A stretch of 64,000 bases of DNA from Streptococcus sp. DTU_2020_1001019_1_SI_AUS_MUR_006 (GCF_032340315.1 NZ_CP135436.1:1199501-1263500); one strand, 5' to 3'. Positions 42,736 through 54,814 are shown, counted from the stretch's first letter. A program made the numbers and translations. The notes: generated from the sequence alone by a model not told the origin.

Positions 42736-43938
42736 ATGAACGAATTTGAAGATTTGCTAAATAGCGTTAGCCAAGTTGAGCCAGGTGATGTTGTTAGTGC
42801 TGAAGTATTGACAGTTGATGCTACTCAAGCTAACGTTGCAATCTCTGGAACTGGTGTTGAAGGTGTCTTGACTCTTCGCGAATTGACAAACGATCGCGAT
42901 GCAGATATCAATGACTTTGTAAAAGTAGGTGAAGTATTGGATGTTCTTGTACTTCGTCAAGTAGTTGGTAAAGATACTGATACAGTAACATACCTTGTAT
43001 CTAAAAAACGCCTTGAAGCTCGCAAAGCATGGGACAAACTTGTAGGACGCGAAGAAGAAGTTGTTACAGTTAAAGGAACTCGCGCTGTTAAGGGTGGACT
43101 TTCAGTTGAATTTGAAGGTGTACGTGGATTTATCCCAGCTTCAATGTTGGATACTCGTTTTGTACGTAACACTGAGCGTTTTGTAGGTCAAGAGTTTGAT
43201 GCTAAAATCAAAGAAGTTGATCCTAAAGAAAACCGCTTCATCCTTTCACGTCGTGAAGTTGTAGAAGCAGCTACAGCAGCAGCTCGTGCTGAAGTATTTG
43301 GTAAATTGGCTGTTGGTGATGTTGTAACTGGTAAAGTTGCACGTATCACAAGCTTCGGTGCTTTCATCGACCTTGGTGGTGTTGACGGATTGGTTCACTT
43401 GACTGAATTGTCACACGAACGTAACGTTTCACCAAAATCAGTTGTAACTGTTGGTGAAGAAGTTGAAGTGAAAATCCTTGATCTTAACGAAGAAGAAGGA
43501 CGTGTATCACTTTCACTTAAAGCTACAACACCTGGACCATGGGATGGCGTTGAGCAAAAATTGGCTAAAGGTGATGTTGTAGAAGGTACAGTTAAACGTT
43601 TGACTGACTTCGGTGCATTTGTTGAAGTATTGCCAGGTATCGATGGACTTGTTCACGTATCACAAATTTCACACAAACGTATTGAAAATCCAAAAGAAGC
43701 TCTTAAAGTTGGTCAAGAAGTTACTGTTAAAGTTCTTGAAGTTAACGCTGATGCAGAACGCGTTTCACTTTCTATCAAAGCTCTTGAAGAACGTCCTGCT
43801 CAAGAAGAAGGACAAAAAGAAGAAAAACGCGCTCCACGTCCACGTCGTCCAAAACGTCAAGAAAAACGTGATTTTGAACTTCCTGAAACTCAAACAGGAT
43901 TCTCAATGGCTGACTTGTTCGGAGACATCGAACTTTAA
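42736..43938 (+). CDS. rpsA: 30S ribosomal protein S1
   Basis: 400 residues with four S1 RNA-binding repeats. The last two are clearest, VVTGKVARITSFGAFIDLGGVDGLVHLTEL near 196 and VVEGTVKRLTDFGAFVEVLPGIDGLVHVSQI near 280, each followed by VSLS(L/I)KA. Four repeats are usual in Firmicutes against six in E. coli. A basic Pro/Arg/Lys tail follows near 360. It helps bind mRNA to the 30S subunit. A leader of about 160 bases separates it from the tRNAs; TTGGAGGATT precedes the ATG. Confidence 0.96.
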   Translation: MNEFEDLLNSVSQVEPGDVVSAEVLTVDATQANVAISGTGVEGVLTLRELTNDRDADINDFVKVGEVLDVLVLRQVVGKDTDTVTYLVSKKRLEARKAWDKLVGREEEVVTVKGTRAVKGGLSVEFEGVRGFIPASMLDTRFVRNTERFVGQEFDAKIKEVDPKENRFILSRREVVEAATAAARAEVFGKLAVGDVVTGKVARITSFGAFIDLGGVDGLVHLTELSHERNVSPKSVVTVGEEVEVKILDLNEEEGRVSLSLKATTPGPWDGVEQKLAKGDVVEGTVKRLTDFGAFVEVLPGIDGLVHVSQISHKRIENPKEALKVGQEVTVKVLEVNADAERVSLSIKALEERPAQEEGQKEEKRAPRPRRPKRQEKRDFELPETQTGFSMADLFGDIEL

Positions 43939-43954
43939 TCCATTCGAATTTTAA

Positions 43955-43992
43955 TAAAATCCTTTGTTTTTAAAACAAGGGATTTTTCTTTT
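43955..43992 (+). terminator. Terminator after rpsA
   Basis: AAAATCC-TTTGTTTT and AAAACAA-GGGATTTTT pair, followed by a T-rich tract. Confidence 0.88.
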
Positions 43993-44008
43993 TTCTACTA
44001 GCATTTTT

Positions 44009-44017
44009 TGATATAAT
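44009..44017 (+). promoter_or_regulatory. Extended -10 promoter predicting a leaderless mRNA
   Basis: TGATATAAT ends 6 bases before the ATG at 44024, placing the transcript start on the A of the start codon. No ribosome binding site is visible. Confidence 0.7.
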
Positions 44018-44023
44018 GGTTTT

Positions 44024-44521
44024 ATGTTATATTCAGAAAAAGAATTACTTTATCAAACAATAAATGAACAGCTCTCTTATCTTTTAGAAGGAGAGCCCAA
44101 TGTGTTGGCTAATCTTTCTAATGCTAGTGCTTTGCTAAAAACAAGCTTTCCCAATACTGTTTTTGCAGGTTTCTATCTATTTGATGGGAATGAACTGATC
44201 TTGGGACCCTTTCAAGGTGGAGTTTCATGTGTACGAATCGCTCTTGGAAAAGGTGTTTGTGGCGAATCAGCAGTTAGTCGTCAAACAGTGATTGTTGGTG
44301 ATGTAAAAACCTATCCAAACTATATTTCTTGCGATAGTAGTGCTCGTAGTGAAATTGTTGTGCCGATGGTTAAAGAGGGACGTCTTTTGGGCGTTCTAGA
44401 TTTAGATTCATCTCTTGTTGATGATTATGATGAGTTGGATCAGAAATATCTAGAAGAGTTTGTTGCTATTTTGTTAGAGAAAACCGAATGGAATTTTTCA
44501 ATGTTTGAGGAGAAAGCGTAA
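44024..44521 (+). CDS. GAF-domain protein, free methionine-(R)-sulfoxide reductase type
   Basis: 165 residues forming a single GAF domain. [20 protein letters not shown] near 58-77 and [16 protein letters not shown] near 100-115 contain the three Cys positions used by free methionine-R-sulfoxide reductases, so the enzyme probably repairs oxidised free methionine. It shares one base with dnaX (TAATG), so they are cotranslated; a functional link to replication is not evident. The mRNA is probably leaderless. Confidence 0.88.
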   Translation: MLYSEKELLYQTINEQLSYLLEGEPNVLANLSNASALLKTSFPNTVFAGFYLFDGNELILGPFQGGVSCVRIALGKGVCGESAVSRQTVIVGDVKTYPNYISCDSSARSEIVVPMVKEGRLLGVLDLDSSLVDDYDELDQKYLEEFVAILLEKTEWNFSMFEEKA

Positions 44522-46185
44522 TGTATCAGGCCCTTTATCGAAAATATAGAAGTCAAACATTTTCACAGTTAGTAGGCCAGGAAATTGTTGCAAAAACTCT
44601 GAAACAAGCTGTAGAGCAGGAAAAGATCAGCCATGCCTATCTATTTTCAGGGCCTCGTGGAACTGGAAAAACCAGTGTAGCCAAAATTTTTGCCAAGGCT
44701 ATGAACTGCCCTAATCAAGAGGGAGGAGAACCTTGCAATAACTGTTATATCTGTCAAGCTGTAACAGACGGTAGCTTGGAAGACGTTATCGAAATGGACG
44801 CAGCCTCTAACAATGGGGTGGATGAAATTCGTGATATCCGTGATAAATCAACCTATGCTCCAAGTATAGCTCAGTATAAGGTCTATATCATTGATGAGGT
44901 TCATATGCTTTCAACAGGAGCCTTCAATGCCCTTTTAAAAACTCTTGAAGAACCAACTCCTAATGTTGTTTTTATCCTAGCAACGACAGAGCTTCATAAG
45001 ATTCCTGCAACCATTTTGTCTCGTGTTCAACGCTTTGAGTTTAAATCTATTAGAACTCAGGATATTCGAGATCATATCTTCCATATTTTAGAAAAGGAAG
45101 GAATTGCTTATGAAACTGAAGCTGTTGAGATTATCGCTCGTAGAGCAGAAGGTGGTATGCGGGATGCTTTGTCCATTTTAGACCAAGCATTGAGCTTGAC
45201 TCAAGATGCTAGATTAACAACAGCTGTTTCTGAGGAAATTACGGGGACTATTAGTCTAAGTGCTTTGGATAATTATGTGGCTGCCTTGGCACAAAAAGAT
45301 GTGACTCGTGCTTTGGAAAATCTTAATTTGATTTTTGATAACGGAAAAAGTATGACACGATTTGTAACGGATTTGTTGCAGTATCTACGGGATATTTTGA
45401 TTGTCCAAACTGGTGGGGAGAATACTCACCATAGTGATCTCTTTAAGGATAACCTAGGTATTTCACAGGTTGTTTTGTTCGAGATGATTGGAATTGCAAC
45501 AAGTAGTTTAGCTGATATCAAGGCTAGCCTCCAACCAAAGATTTACGCAGAAATGATGACCATTCGTCTAGCTGAGCTTGAAGTTAAGCCTGAAATAACA
45601 GGTCAAGTCGCTGGTGAATTGGCATCACTAAGAGAAGAAGTTGCGCGATTGAAACAGGCCCTAGCAAATGTTAATACAAGTCCCAAGCAGGCCACACCAG
45701 CACCAAGTCGCCCAGTAAACAGCAAGTCAGTTTATCGAGTAGACCGCAATAAGGTGCAGTCTATTCTTCAAGAAGCTGTTGAAAATCCTGATTTAGCCCG
45801 TCAAAATCTAATTCGTCTCCAAAATGCTTGGGGAGAAGTTATTGAAAGTTTGTCAGGACCTGATAAAGCACTTTTAGTTGGCTCTCAACCTGTTGCGGCC
45901 AATGAACATCATGCCATTCTTGCTTTTGAATCTAACTTCAATGCTGGCCAGACCATGAAACGTGATAATCTCAACACTATGTTTGGTAATATCCTCAGTC
46001 AAGCAGCGGGATTCTCTCCAGAGATTCTTGCTATATCTATGGACGAGTGGAAAGAAGTCAGAGCAGATTTCTCAGCTAAGGCTAAATCGTCTCAAGGAAA
46101 CTCTGTTAAGGAAGAGGTTGAAGAATCTGTCCTTCCTCAAGGATTTGAATTCCTAGCGGATAAAGTAACCATAGCAGAAGATTAA
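44521..46185 (+). CDS. dnaX: DNA polymerase III subunit gamma/tau
   Basis: Clamp-loader motor subunit. [20 protein letters not shown] starts the protein. Walker A GPRGTGKTS is near residue 44, the zinc module with C-x(8)-C-x2-C-x2-C spacing is near 63-79, Walker B VYIIDEVHML near 121-130 and the SRC-like motif LSRVQRFEF near 163. The C-terminal region after residue 380 is less conserved. Length 554 fits Gram-positive DnaX. A T-rich or A-rich slippage site for a shorter gamma form is not obvious. Confidence 0.96.
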   Translation: MYQALYRKYRSQTFSQLVGQEIVAKTLKQAVEQEKISHAYLFSGPRGTGKTSVAKIFAKAMNCPNQEGGEPCNNCYICQAVTDGSLEDVIEMDAASNNGVDEIRDIRDKSTYAPSIAQYKVYIIDEVHMLSTGAFNALLKTLEEPTPNVVFILATTELHKIPATILSRVQRFEFKSIRTQDIRDHIFHILEKEGIAYETEAVEIIARRAEGGMRDALSILDQALSLTQDARLTTAVSEEITGTISLSALDNYVAALAQKDVTRALENLNLIFDNGKSMTRFVTDLLQYLRDILIVQTGGENTHHSDLFKDNLGISQVVLFEMIGIATSSLADIKASLQPKIYAEMMTIRLAELEVKPEITGQVAGELASLREEVARLKQALANVNTSPKQATPAPSRPVNSKSVYRVDRNKVQSILQEAVENPDLARQNLIRLQNAWGEVIESLSGPDKALLVGSQPVAANEHHAILAFESNFNAGQTMKRDNLNTMFGNILSQAAGFSPEILAISMDEWKEVRADFSAKAKSSQGNSVKEEVEESVLPQGFEFLADKVTIAED

Positions 46186-46207
46186 AAGGATATTGTGACA
46201 TAATACG

Positions 46208-46402
46208 ATGAACAGACAACAATTTATAATCATGGCCTTCTTTACTGCTGCCGAGACTTATTATTTCAATGAGTCTATCATGGCACAACGGTATATTATG
46301 GCCTTGCTCTGGGCTATTTTAATCCTGAGAAATTTTCGAGTAAGCTATATCATGGGGAAAATTGTCAATGCTATAGATGACCATTTTAAAGGAAAGAAGT
46401 AA
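46208..46402 (+). CDS. Small hypothetical protein (DUF3272-like)
   Basis: 64 residues. MNRQQFIIMAFFTAAETYYFNES is followed by one hydrophobic segment (near 28-42) and a basic C-terminal tail. It resembles a short streptococcal family annotated DUF3272, found next to dnaX. It starts 22 bases after the dnaX stop with a weak ribosome binding site, so it depends on dnaX transcription. Function unknown. Confidence 0.65.
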   Translation: MNRQQFIIMAFFTAAETYYFNESIMAQRYIMALLWAILILRNFRVSYIMGKIVNAIDDHFKGKK

Positions 46403-46433
46403 CCCTCAGCTTCTAGACAAAATTAAAGCCTTT

Positions 46434-46450
46434 TAGGCTTTTTTTTGTTA
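46434..46450 (+). terminator. Terminator after the dnaX unit
   Basis: AAAGCCT-tt-AGGCTTT with further T residues, lying about 30 bases after the small gene. Confidence 0.82.
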
Positions 46451-46469
46451 TACTATTAAAGTATATTTA

Positions 46470-46497
46470 TTGACATTTTATCGTTTTTTACTAGAAA
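46470..46497 (+). promoter_or_regulatory. Promoter of the suf operon
   Basis: A perfect -35 TTGACA, a 16-base spacer and TAGAAA as a weak -10. The sufC start lies about 60 bases downstream. Confidence 0.6.
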
Positions 46498-46555
46498 AAT
46501 AAGGACAATTTTCTAGCAAAAATGGTAAAACGGATTGAAAAAGAAAGGAACTATC

Positions 46556-47326
46556 ATGTCAGTATTAGAGATCAAAGATCTTCACGTTGAGATTGAAGGA
46601 AAAGAAATTTTAAAAGGGGTTAATCTGACTCTTAAAACAGGAGAAATTGCAGCTATCATGGGACCAAATGGTACCGGTAAGTCTACTCTTTCAGCTGCTA
46701 TTATGGGGAACCCAAACTATGAAGTCACTAAAGGTGAAGTCTTGTTTGACGGTGTGAACATCCTTGAATTGGAAGTGGATGAGCGTGCGCGTATGGGACT
46801 TTTCCTAGCTATGCAATACCCATCAGAAATTCCTGGAATTACCAACGCTGAGTTTCTTCGTGCAGCTATGAATGCTGGTAAAGAAGACGATGAGAAGATT
46901 TCAGTTCGTGAGTTTATCACTAAATTGGATGAGAAGATGGAATTGCTCAACATGAAAGAAGAAATGGCAGAGCGTTACCTCAACGAAGGTTTCTCTGGTG
47001 GTGAGAAAAAACGTAATGAAATTCTTCAACTCTTGATGTTGGAACCAACTTTTGCCCTTTTGGATGAGATTGACTCTGGTCTCGATATTGACGCTCTTAA
47101 GGTTGTGTCTAAAGGTGTCAATGCCATGCGTGGTGAAGGTTTTGGTGCTATGATTATCACTCACTACCAACGTCTTTTGAACTACATCACACCTGATGTG
47201 GTACACGTGATGATGGAAGGTCGTGTTGTCCTTTCAGGTGGTCCAGAATTGGCTGCGCGTTTGGAACGTGAAGGATACGCAAAACTAGCTGAAGAACTTG
47301 GCTACGACTACAAGGAAGAATTGTAA
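46556..47326 (+). CDS. sufC: Fe-S cluster assembly ATPase SufC
   Basis: 256-residue ABC-type ATPase that powers the SufBCD scaffold building iron-sulfur clusters in the cytoplasm. Walker A GPNGTGKST near 34-42, signature FSGGEKKRNEILQ near 144-156, Walker B FALLDEIDSGLD near 167-178 and the H-loop TH near 201 are all intact. ATG 46556 follows GAAAGGAAC. First gene of sufCDSUB. Confidence 0.97.
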   Translation: MSVLEIKDLHVEIEGKEILKGVNLTLKTGEIAAIMGPNGTGKSTLSAAIMGNPNYEVTKGEVLFDGVNILELEVDERARMGLFLAMQYPSEIPGITNAEFLRAAMNAGKEDDEKISVREFITKLDEKMELLNMKEEMAERYLNEGFSGGEKKRNEILQLLMLEPTFALLDEIDSGLDIDALKVVSKGVNAMRGEGFGAMIITHYQRLLNYITPDVVHVMMEGRVVLSGGPELAARLEREGYAKLAEELGYDYKEEL

Positions 47327-47353
47327 TTCCCTCGTATCTTTTAGGAGAAGTAA

Positions 47354-48616
47354 ATGACTAAAGAAAATATTAAACTTTTTTCAGAAATGCACGCTGAACC
47401 AAGCTGGTTGGCTGATCTCCGTCAAAAAGCTTTTGACAAGATTGAGACTTTGGAATTACCAGTTATTGAGCGTGTCAAATTCCACCGTTGGAATCTGGGT
47501 GACGGAACGATTACAGAAAGTGAGCCATCAGCAAATGTTCCAGATTTCACTGCACTAGATAACCACTTGAAGTTGGTGCAAGTAGGAACTCAAACTGTTT
47601 TTGAGCAAATTCCAGTTGAGTTGGCTGAACAGGGTGTTGTCTTTACAGACTTCCATTCAGCTTTAGAAGAAATTCCAGAACTTGTAGAAGAATTCTTCAT
47701 GTCATCTGTCAAGTATGACGATGACAAGTTGGCAGCCTACCATACAGCTTATTTCAATAGTGGTGCTGTTCTCTATATTCCTGATAACGTTGAAATTAAA
47801 GAGCCAATCGAAGGAATTTTCTATCAAGACAGCGATAGCGATGTGCCGTTTAACAAACATATTCTTATCATCGCTGGTAAAAACTCTAAGATTAGTTATC
47901 TAGAACGTTTAGAGTCACGCGGTGAAGGAAGTGCCAAAGCAACTGCTAATATCACAGTAGAAGTAATTGCACGTTCTGGTGCTCAAGTGAAGTTTGCTGC
48001 GATTGACCGTCTAGGTGAAAACGTCACTGCTTACATTAGCCGTCGTGGTAAATTAGGCAACGATGCAAGTATTGACTGGGCTATCGGTGTCATGAACGAA
48101 GGGAACGTCGTTGCGGACTTTGATAGCGATTTGATTGGTAATGGTAGCCATGCCGACCTTAAAGTCGTAGCTCTTTCAAGTGGCCGTCAAGTGCAAGGAA
48201 TTGATACTCGTGTAACCAACTATGGTTGCAACTCAATCGGAAATATCCTACAACATGGGGTTATTCTTGAAAAAGCAACTTTGACCTTCAATGGTATTGG
48301 CCACATTATCAAGGGTGCTAAGGGAGCAGATGCGCAACAAGAAAGTCGTGTTCTCATGCTTTCAGACCAAGCGCGTTCAGATGCTAACCCAATTCTTTTA
48401 ATTGATGAAAATGACGTTACTGCAGGTCACGCGGCTTCTATCGGTCAGGTAGATCCAGAAGATATGTACTACCTCATGAGCCGTGGCTTGGATAAGGCAA
48501 CTGCAGAACGCTTGGTTGTCCGTGGTTTCCTTGGTTCAGTTATCGTTGAGATTCCAGTCAAGGAAGTTCGTGATGAAATGATTGCAACTATCGAAGAAAA
48601 ATTGTCAAAACGCTAA
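47354..48616 (+). CDS. sufD: Fe-S cluster assembly protein SufD
   Basis: 420-residue scaffold subunit pairing with SufB and SufC. The central beta-helix stretch (NITVEVIARSGAQVKFAAIDRL near 198-219) and the C-terminal [22 protein letters not shown] near 374-395 mark the SufB/SufD family. HAASIGQVDPEDMYYL carries the conserved His of the SufD C-terminal core. It follows sufC by 27 bases with TTAGGAGAAG. Confidence 0.96.
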   Translation: MTKENIKLFSEMHAEPSWLADLRQKAFDKIETLELPVIERVKFHRWNLGDGTITESEPSANVPDFTALDNHLKLVQVGTQTVFEQIPVELAEQGVVFTDFHSALEEIPELVEEFFMSSVKYDDDKLAAYHTAYFNSGAVLYIPDNVEIKEPIEGIFYQDSDSDVPFNKHILIIAGKNSKISYLERLESRGEGSAKATANITVEVIARSGAQVKFAAIDRLGENVTAYISRRGKLGNDASIDWAIGVMNEGNVVADFDSDLIGNGSHADLKVVALSSGRQVQGIDTRVTNYGCNSIGNILQHGVILEKATLTFNGIGHIIKGAKGADAQQESRVLMLSDQARSDANPILLIDENDVTAGHAASIGQVDPEDMYYLMSRGLDKATAERLVVRGFLGSVIVEIPVKEVRDEMIATIEEKLSKR

Positions 48617-48623
48617 GGGGTAG

Positions 48624-50280
<1,657 letters not shown>

Positions 50281-50337
50281 GACGAGTTTCTTTTGTCTTA
50301 TGAATTAGTAGAAATAAAGAATGAAAGAAAGGATATT

Positions 50338-51750
50338 ATGGCTGAAGAAAGAGTAGAACCAAAACCAATTGACCTTGGTGAATATAAATTTGGTTTCCAT
50401 GATGATGTAGAGCCTGTCCTATCGACAGGAAAAGGATTGAACGAAGATGTCATTCGTGAACTATCAGCTGCTAAGGGAGAACCTGAGTGGATGTTAGAAT
50501 TCCGTTTGAAGTCTTATGAAACCTTCAAAAAAATGCCCATGCAAACTTGGGGAGCAGACTTGTCAGAGATTGACTTTGATGACTTGATCTACTACCAAAA
50601 ACCATCGGATAAACCAGCCCGTTCTTGGGATGAAGTTCCTGAAAAAATCAAAGAAACCTTTGAACGTATCGGGATTCCTGAAGCTGAGCGTGCCTATCTA
50701 GCAGGTGCTTCTGCCCAGTATGAGTCAGAAGTGGTTTACCATAACATGAAAGAAGAATTTGAGAAGTTAGGAATTATCTTTACAGATACAGATTCTGCCC
50801 TCAAGGAATACCCAGACTTGTTTAAACAATACTTTGCGAAGTTGGTACCGCCGACTGATAACAAGTTGGCTGCCCTCAACTCAGCAGTATGGTCTGGTGG
50901 AACCTTTATCTATGTACCAAAAGGTGTGAAAGTGGATATTCCGCTTCAAACCTACTTCCGTATCAACAACGAAAATACTGGTCAGTTTGAACGTACCTTG
51001 ATTATCGTTGATGAGGGTGCAAGTGTCCACTACGTAGAAGGATGTACAGCGCCAACTTATTCAAGCAATAGCTTGCACGCAGCTATTGTAGAAATCTTTG
51101 CTTTGGATGGAGCTTACATGCGTTATACAACCATCCAAAACTGGTCTGATAACGTTTATAACTTGGTAACCAAACGTGCTAAGGCTCAAAAGGATGCCAC
51201 TGTTGAGTGGATTGATGGAAACTTGGGTGCTAAAACAACCATGAAATATCCATCTGTTTACCTAGATGGAGAAGGAGCGCGTGGTACCATGCTTTCTATC
51301 GCCTTTGCTAATGCAGGGCAACACCAAGATACGGGTGCCAAGATGATCCACAATGCACCACATACAAGTTCATCAATCGTGTCTAAATCCATCGCCAAAG
51401 GCGGAGGGAAGGTTGACTATCGTGGACAAGTAACCTTTAACAAGAACTCTAAGAAATCTGTCTCACACATCGAGTGTGACACCATTATCATGGATGACTT
51501 GTCAGCATCAGATACCATTCCATTTAATGAAATTCACAACTCACAAGTTGCTTTGGAACACGAAGCTAAGGTATCTAAGATTTCAGAAGAGCAACTCTAT
51601 TACCTTATGAGTCGTGGCTTGTCAGAATCTGAGGCAACTGAGATGATTGTTATGGGATTTGTAGAACCCTTCACTAAAGAACTTCCAATGGAATACGCAG
51701 TTGAACTCAACCGCTTGATTAGCTATGAAATGGAAGGATCTGTCGGATAA
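50338..51750 (+). CDS. sufB: Fe-S cluster assembly protein SufB
   Basis: 470-residue core scaffold on which clusters are assembled. [35 protein letters not shown] with a conserved Cys, and [23 protein letters not shown] with the likely cluster-binding region are intact. The end [21 protein letters not shown] parallels SufD. ATG 50338 follows GAAAGGATATT; the upstream ATG has none. Last gene of the operon, with MITE-like copy 2 behind it. Confidence 0.97.
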   Translation: MAEERVEPKPIDLGEYKFGFHDDVEPVLSTGKGLNEDVIRELSAAKGEPEWMLEFRLKSYETFKKMPMQTWGADLSEIDFDDLIYYQKPSDKPARSWDEVPEKIKETFERIGIPEAERAYLAGASAQYESEVVYHNMKEEFEKLGIIFTDTDSALKEYPDLFKQYFAKLVPPTDNKLAALNSAVWSGGTFIYVPKGVKVDIPLQTYFRINNENTGQFERTLIIVDEGASVHYVEGCTAPTYSSNSLHAAIVEIFALDGAYMRYTTIQNWSDNVYNLVTKRAKAQKDATVEWIDGNLGAKTTMKYPSVYLDGEGARGTMLSIAFANAGQHQDTGAKMIHNAPHTSSSIVSKSIAKGGGKVDYRGQVTFNKNSKKSVSHIECDTIIMDDLSASDTIPFNEIHNSQVALEHEAKVSKISEEQLYYLMSRGLSESEATEMIVMGFVEPFTKELPMEYAVELNRLISYEMEGSVG

Positions 51751-51768
51751 ACTTTATGAACAGAAACT

Positions 51769-51944
51769 GAGGCTGGGACAAAAGTCCTAGCCTCTCAATT
51801 GTCTTTGGATTGTCGAGTAAGACGCAGTGGTTGAGTGGGCTCTACTACGCTGATTTCATCAGCTTTTACAGCCCTACTCAACTGTGCGGAGGTGAGACGG
51901 ACGAAATCGTATTCTAACGAATTACCGATTTCTGTCCCACTCTC
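51769..51944 (+). repeat. MITE-like structured repeat, copy 2
   Basis: 176 bases, near-identical to 13647-13810 except for about 12 extra bases after the left hairpin (a partial duplication of ATTGTC) and a few substitutions near the right end. The ends with flanking bases read CTGAGGCTGGGACA and TGTCCCACTCTCAG, so an inverted repeat longer than in copy 1 is followed by T7. It may also act as the suf terminator. Confidence 0.87.
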
Positions 51945-52033
51945 AGTTTTTTTGACGAAAAATACTTATAAATATTCACAAAAAGTCTTTTGTATGGTAA
52001 AATAATACAATCACATAAAGTGGGGGATGAAAT

Positions 52034-53431
52034 ATGAATATTTTTAGAACCAAAGATGTTAGTCTAGGTAAGACAGAAATGCATCGCCATTTAAAATTAT
52101 GGGACTTAATTCTCTTGGGAATTGGTGCTATGGTGGGAACAGGTATTTTTACCATTACAGGAACAGCAGCAGCAACACTAGCAGGACCTGCCCTTGTGGT
52201 ATCAATTGTAATTTCTGCTATCTGTGTGTCCTTATCTGCTCTCTTTTTTGCAGAATTTGCTTCTCGTGTTCCTGCAACGGGTGGAGCATATAGTTATTTA
52301 TATGCAATTTTGGGAGAATTTCCAGCCTGGATAGCTGGTTGGTTAACCATTATGGAATTTATGACAGCAGTTTCAGGTGTTGCTTCTGGTTGGGCGGCCT
52401 ATTTTAAGGGATTACTTAGCCATTATGGAATTTCCTTGCCACAAGTCTTGAATGGAACTTTTAATCCTGAACATGGTACTTATATCGATTTTTTACCAAT
52501 TTTAGTAATTCTACTTGTTACAGGTGTTGTACTTTTAAATTCGAAAGCAGCTCTTCGTTTTAATTCTATTCTTGTTGTTTTAAAATTTTCTGCTCTTGCT
52601 TTATTTATCCTAGTTGGAATTTGGTACATTAAACCTGAAAATTGGTCAGATTTTGCACCATTTGGTTTTGGTCAAATTTACGGTGGAAGCACTGGAATTA
52701 TGGCAGGTGCTTCACTCATGTTCTTTGGATTCTTAGGGTTTGAATCCATTTCAATGGCAGTTGACGAAATTCAAAGCCCCCAGAAGAATGTACCGCGTGG
52801 AATTGTTTTATCTTTGACTATCGTAACCATTCTTTATGCCTTAGTTACCTTGGTGTTGACGGGGATTGTTCACTATAGCAAGCTCAATGTTGATGATGCA
52901 GTGGCTTTTGCTCTGAGAAGTATCGGTATTGGTTGGGCAGCTAATTATGTTTCACTCGTTGCAATTTTTACTTTAATTACGGTATGTATTTCCATGACTT
53001 ACGCCTTGTCTCGAATGATTTATAGTTTGGCACGTGATGGGCTCATGCCTCAGAGTTTCAAACAAGTGACTAAGACCAGTCGTGTTCCTAAGAATGCGAC
53101 CATTTTAACAGGTGTTGTTTCAGCGATTGCAGCGGGAATTTTCCCACTGGCAAGTATCGCAGCCTTTCTCAATATCTGCACCTTAGCCTATCTTATTCTC
53201 CTAGCCTATGGGATCATCAAATTGAGAAAAGATAAGGGTATGCCCAAAGAGGGAGAATTTAAAACACCCCTGGTACCTTTTTTACCAATCTTGTCTATTC
53301 TTATCTGCCTCTCATTCATGCTTCAATATACTCTTGAAACATGGATGGCATTTGGACTAGCTTTATTAATAGGCGTTATTATTTACTTTGTTTATGGATA
53401 TAACCATTCGACTGTAGCTGAAAATGAATAA
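52034..53431 (+). CDS. APC-family amino-acid permease
   Basis: 465 residues and about 12 membrane helices. GIGAMVGTGIFTITGTAAATLAGPA near residues 33-57 is the APC substrate-binding motif, and FFAEFASRVPATGGAYSYLYAILGEFPAWIAGW near 71-103 supports the cationic amino-acid transporter branch. The exact substrate is not readable. A TGGTAAAAT-like promoter lies near 51993-52001, and GGGGGATG precedes the start. It converges with dacA across a shared terminator. Confidence 0.9.
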   Translation: MNIFRTKDVSLGKTEMHRHLKLWDLILLGIGAMVGTGIFTITGTAAATLAGPALVVSIVISAICVSLSALFFAEFASRVPATGGAYSYLYAILGEFPAWIAGWLTIMEFMTAVSGVASGWAAYFKGLLSHYGISLPQVLNGTFNPEHGTYIDFLPILVILLVTGVVLLNSKAALRFNSILVVLKFSALALFILVGIWYIKPENWSDFAPFGFGQIYGGSTGIMAGASLMFFGFLGFESISMAVDEIQSPQKNVPRGIVLSLTIVTILYALVTLVLTGIVHYSKLNVDDAVAFALRSIGIGWAANYVSLVAIFTLITVCISMTYALSRMIYSLARDGLMPQSFKQVTKTSRVPKNATILTGVVSAIAAGIFPLASIAAFLNICTLAYLILLAYGIIKLRKDKGMPKEGEFKTPLVPFLPILSILICLSFMLQYTLETWMAFGLALLIGVIIYFVYGYNHSTVAENE

Positions 53432-53433
53432 AG

Positions 53434-53462
53434 AAAAAAATCGCGAAATTCGCGATTTTTCG
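53434..53462. terminator. Bidirectional terminator between the permease and dacA
   Basis: AATCGCGAA-a-TTCGCGATT, flanked by A and T runs, can end transcription from both sides. Confidence 0.9.
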
Positions 53463-53467
53463 ATTTT

Positions 53468-54709
53468 TTATAACTTCTCGTTAACAAAACGAACGAAGCG
53501 ATTCCACCAAACTTTTAAGAAGAAGGCTTTTTCGACATTTTTTTCTGCGACCATCTCAAAACTAGGTTTGTCAGTTGTAATGTATCCTTGACCAACTAGA
53601 TCCTTGTCTTCATAAGTCAAATGTCCAACGACAGTTCCTGCCTCTAGTGGAGCAGTGTGTTCAGTCGTGTCCGCTGTGTAAGTAATAGTTGATTGTGTAC
53701 GACTACCCAGACGTTGTACGATTTTGATATCTTCTTTGGCGACAGCTGTAACTGTATCTTCCTTCCCATCTAATACAGGCGATTTACTATCTTCATAACT
53801 TTCCCCTTGTTTGACGATTGTCTGAAGAGCAAAGTTTGATGAGATGTAATCTAAAATAGAAGAAGTAGCTGTAAAGCGTGCATATGGATTGGTATCTTGG
53901 TTGTCAGCGTTTAAGACAACTGTGATGATGCGCATTCCTTTTTCTACAGTCGTACCAACAAAAGAAGCACCTGCTTTATCAGTTGTTCCAGTCTTAAGAC
54001 CATCAATACCACCACGATAAGCAGGCATTCCCTCCAACATATAGTTGGTAGAATGAATGGTCATCCCTGCAAAAGTAGAAGAAGGTTTCTTTGTGATTTC
54101 TAAGACTTGAGGATACTTGAGGATGAGATTGCGAGCAACGACAGCAACATCATAAGCGCTCAATTTGTTTTCATCATCTTTTTTAGAACCTGGATAGATA
54201 TTATTTCCAAGAGTTTCATTGTTGAGCCCGGTTGTGTTGACGAGTGTAGCGTCTTGAATCCCCCATTCTTGTAGTTTGGCCTTCATCATATCTACAAAGT
54301 CCTTCTCAGAACCGGCAATTTTTTCAGCTAGGGCAATGGCTGCACTGTTAGCACTGGATACCAGAGTAGCTTCTAGCAATTCCTCAACTGTGTAGTTACG
54401 AGCTTCCATAGGAACGTTACTCGCTTCAGAATTGGTAGTGAGCTGGTAGGGATAATCTGAGATTTCTACAGGAGTAGAAAGGGTGATTTTCCCTTGTTCC
54501 AAGGCTTCATAGACTAGATAAACAGTGAGGATTTTACTGATAGAAGCTATTTCAACAGGTTGAGTAGCATCTTTTTCATATAAAATCTTTCCACTGTTAG
54601 CCTCAACAGCAATAGCATGTTTTGCAGCTACATCAAAATCCTGGGCCGAAACAGTTGTAGCCGAACCGAATAAAAATAATGTGATTAAGGTTAAAAATAA
54701 TTTCTTCAT
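53468..54709 (-). CDS. dacA: D-alanyl-D-alanine carboxypeptidase DacA (PBP3)
   Basis: Trims the terminal D-Ala of peptidoglycan stem peptides. The signal peptide ends near residue 22 (VSAQDF). The three penicillin-binding motifs are SISK near 56-59, SAN near 119-121 and KTGT near 238-241. A beta-rich C-terminal domain follows, and residues 395-413 form an amphipathic membrane-anchoring helix. Length 413 equals pneumococcal PBP3. It is transcribed against its neighbours and shares a divergent region with the AI-2E permease gene. Confidence 0.96.
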   Translation of the reverse strand: MKKLFLTLITLFLFGSATTVSAQDFDVAAKHAIAVEANSGKILYEKDATQPVEIASISKILTVYLVYEALEQGKITLSTPVEISDYPYQLTTNSEASNVPMEARNYTVEELLEATLVSSANSAAIALAEKIAGSEKDFVDMMKAKLQEWGIQDATLVNTTGLNNETLGNNIYPGSKKDDENKLSAYDVAVVARNLILKYPQVLEITKKPSSTFAGMTIHSTNYMLEGMPAYRGGIDGLKTGTTDKAGASFVGTTVEKGMRIITVVLNADNQDTNPYARFTATSSILDYISSNFALQTIVKQGESYEDSKSPVLDGKEDTVTAVAKEDIKIVQRLGSRTQSTITYTADTTEHTAPLEAGTVVGHLTYEDKDLVGQGYITTDKPSFEMVAEKNVEKAFFLKVWWNRFVRFVNEKL

Positions 54710-54814
54710 AGTAACTTTATTCTATCACAAAGACAAAAAATATTCTTGATTTTTTGATGAAGGTTATCAATCTTTTTTGAAATATGGTAAAATAGGGAAA
54801 AGAGGAGGTGTCTT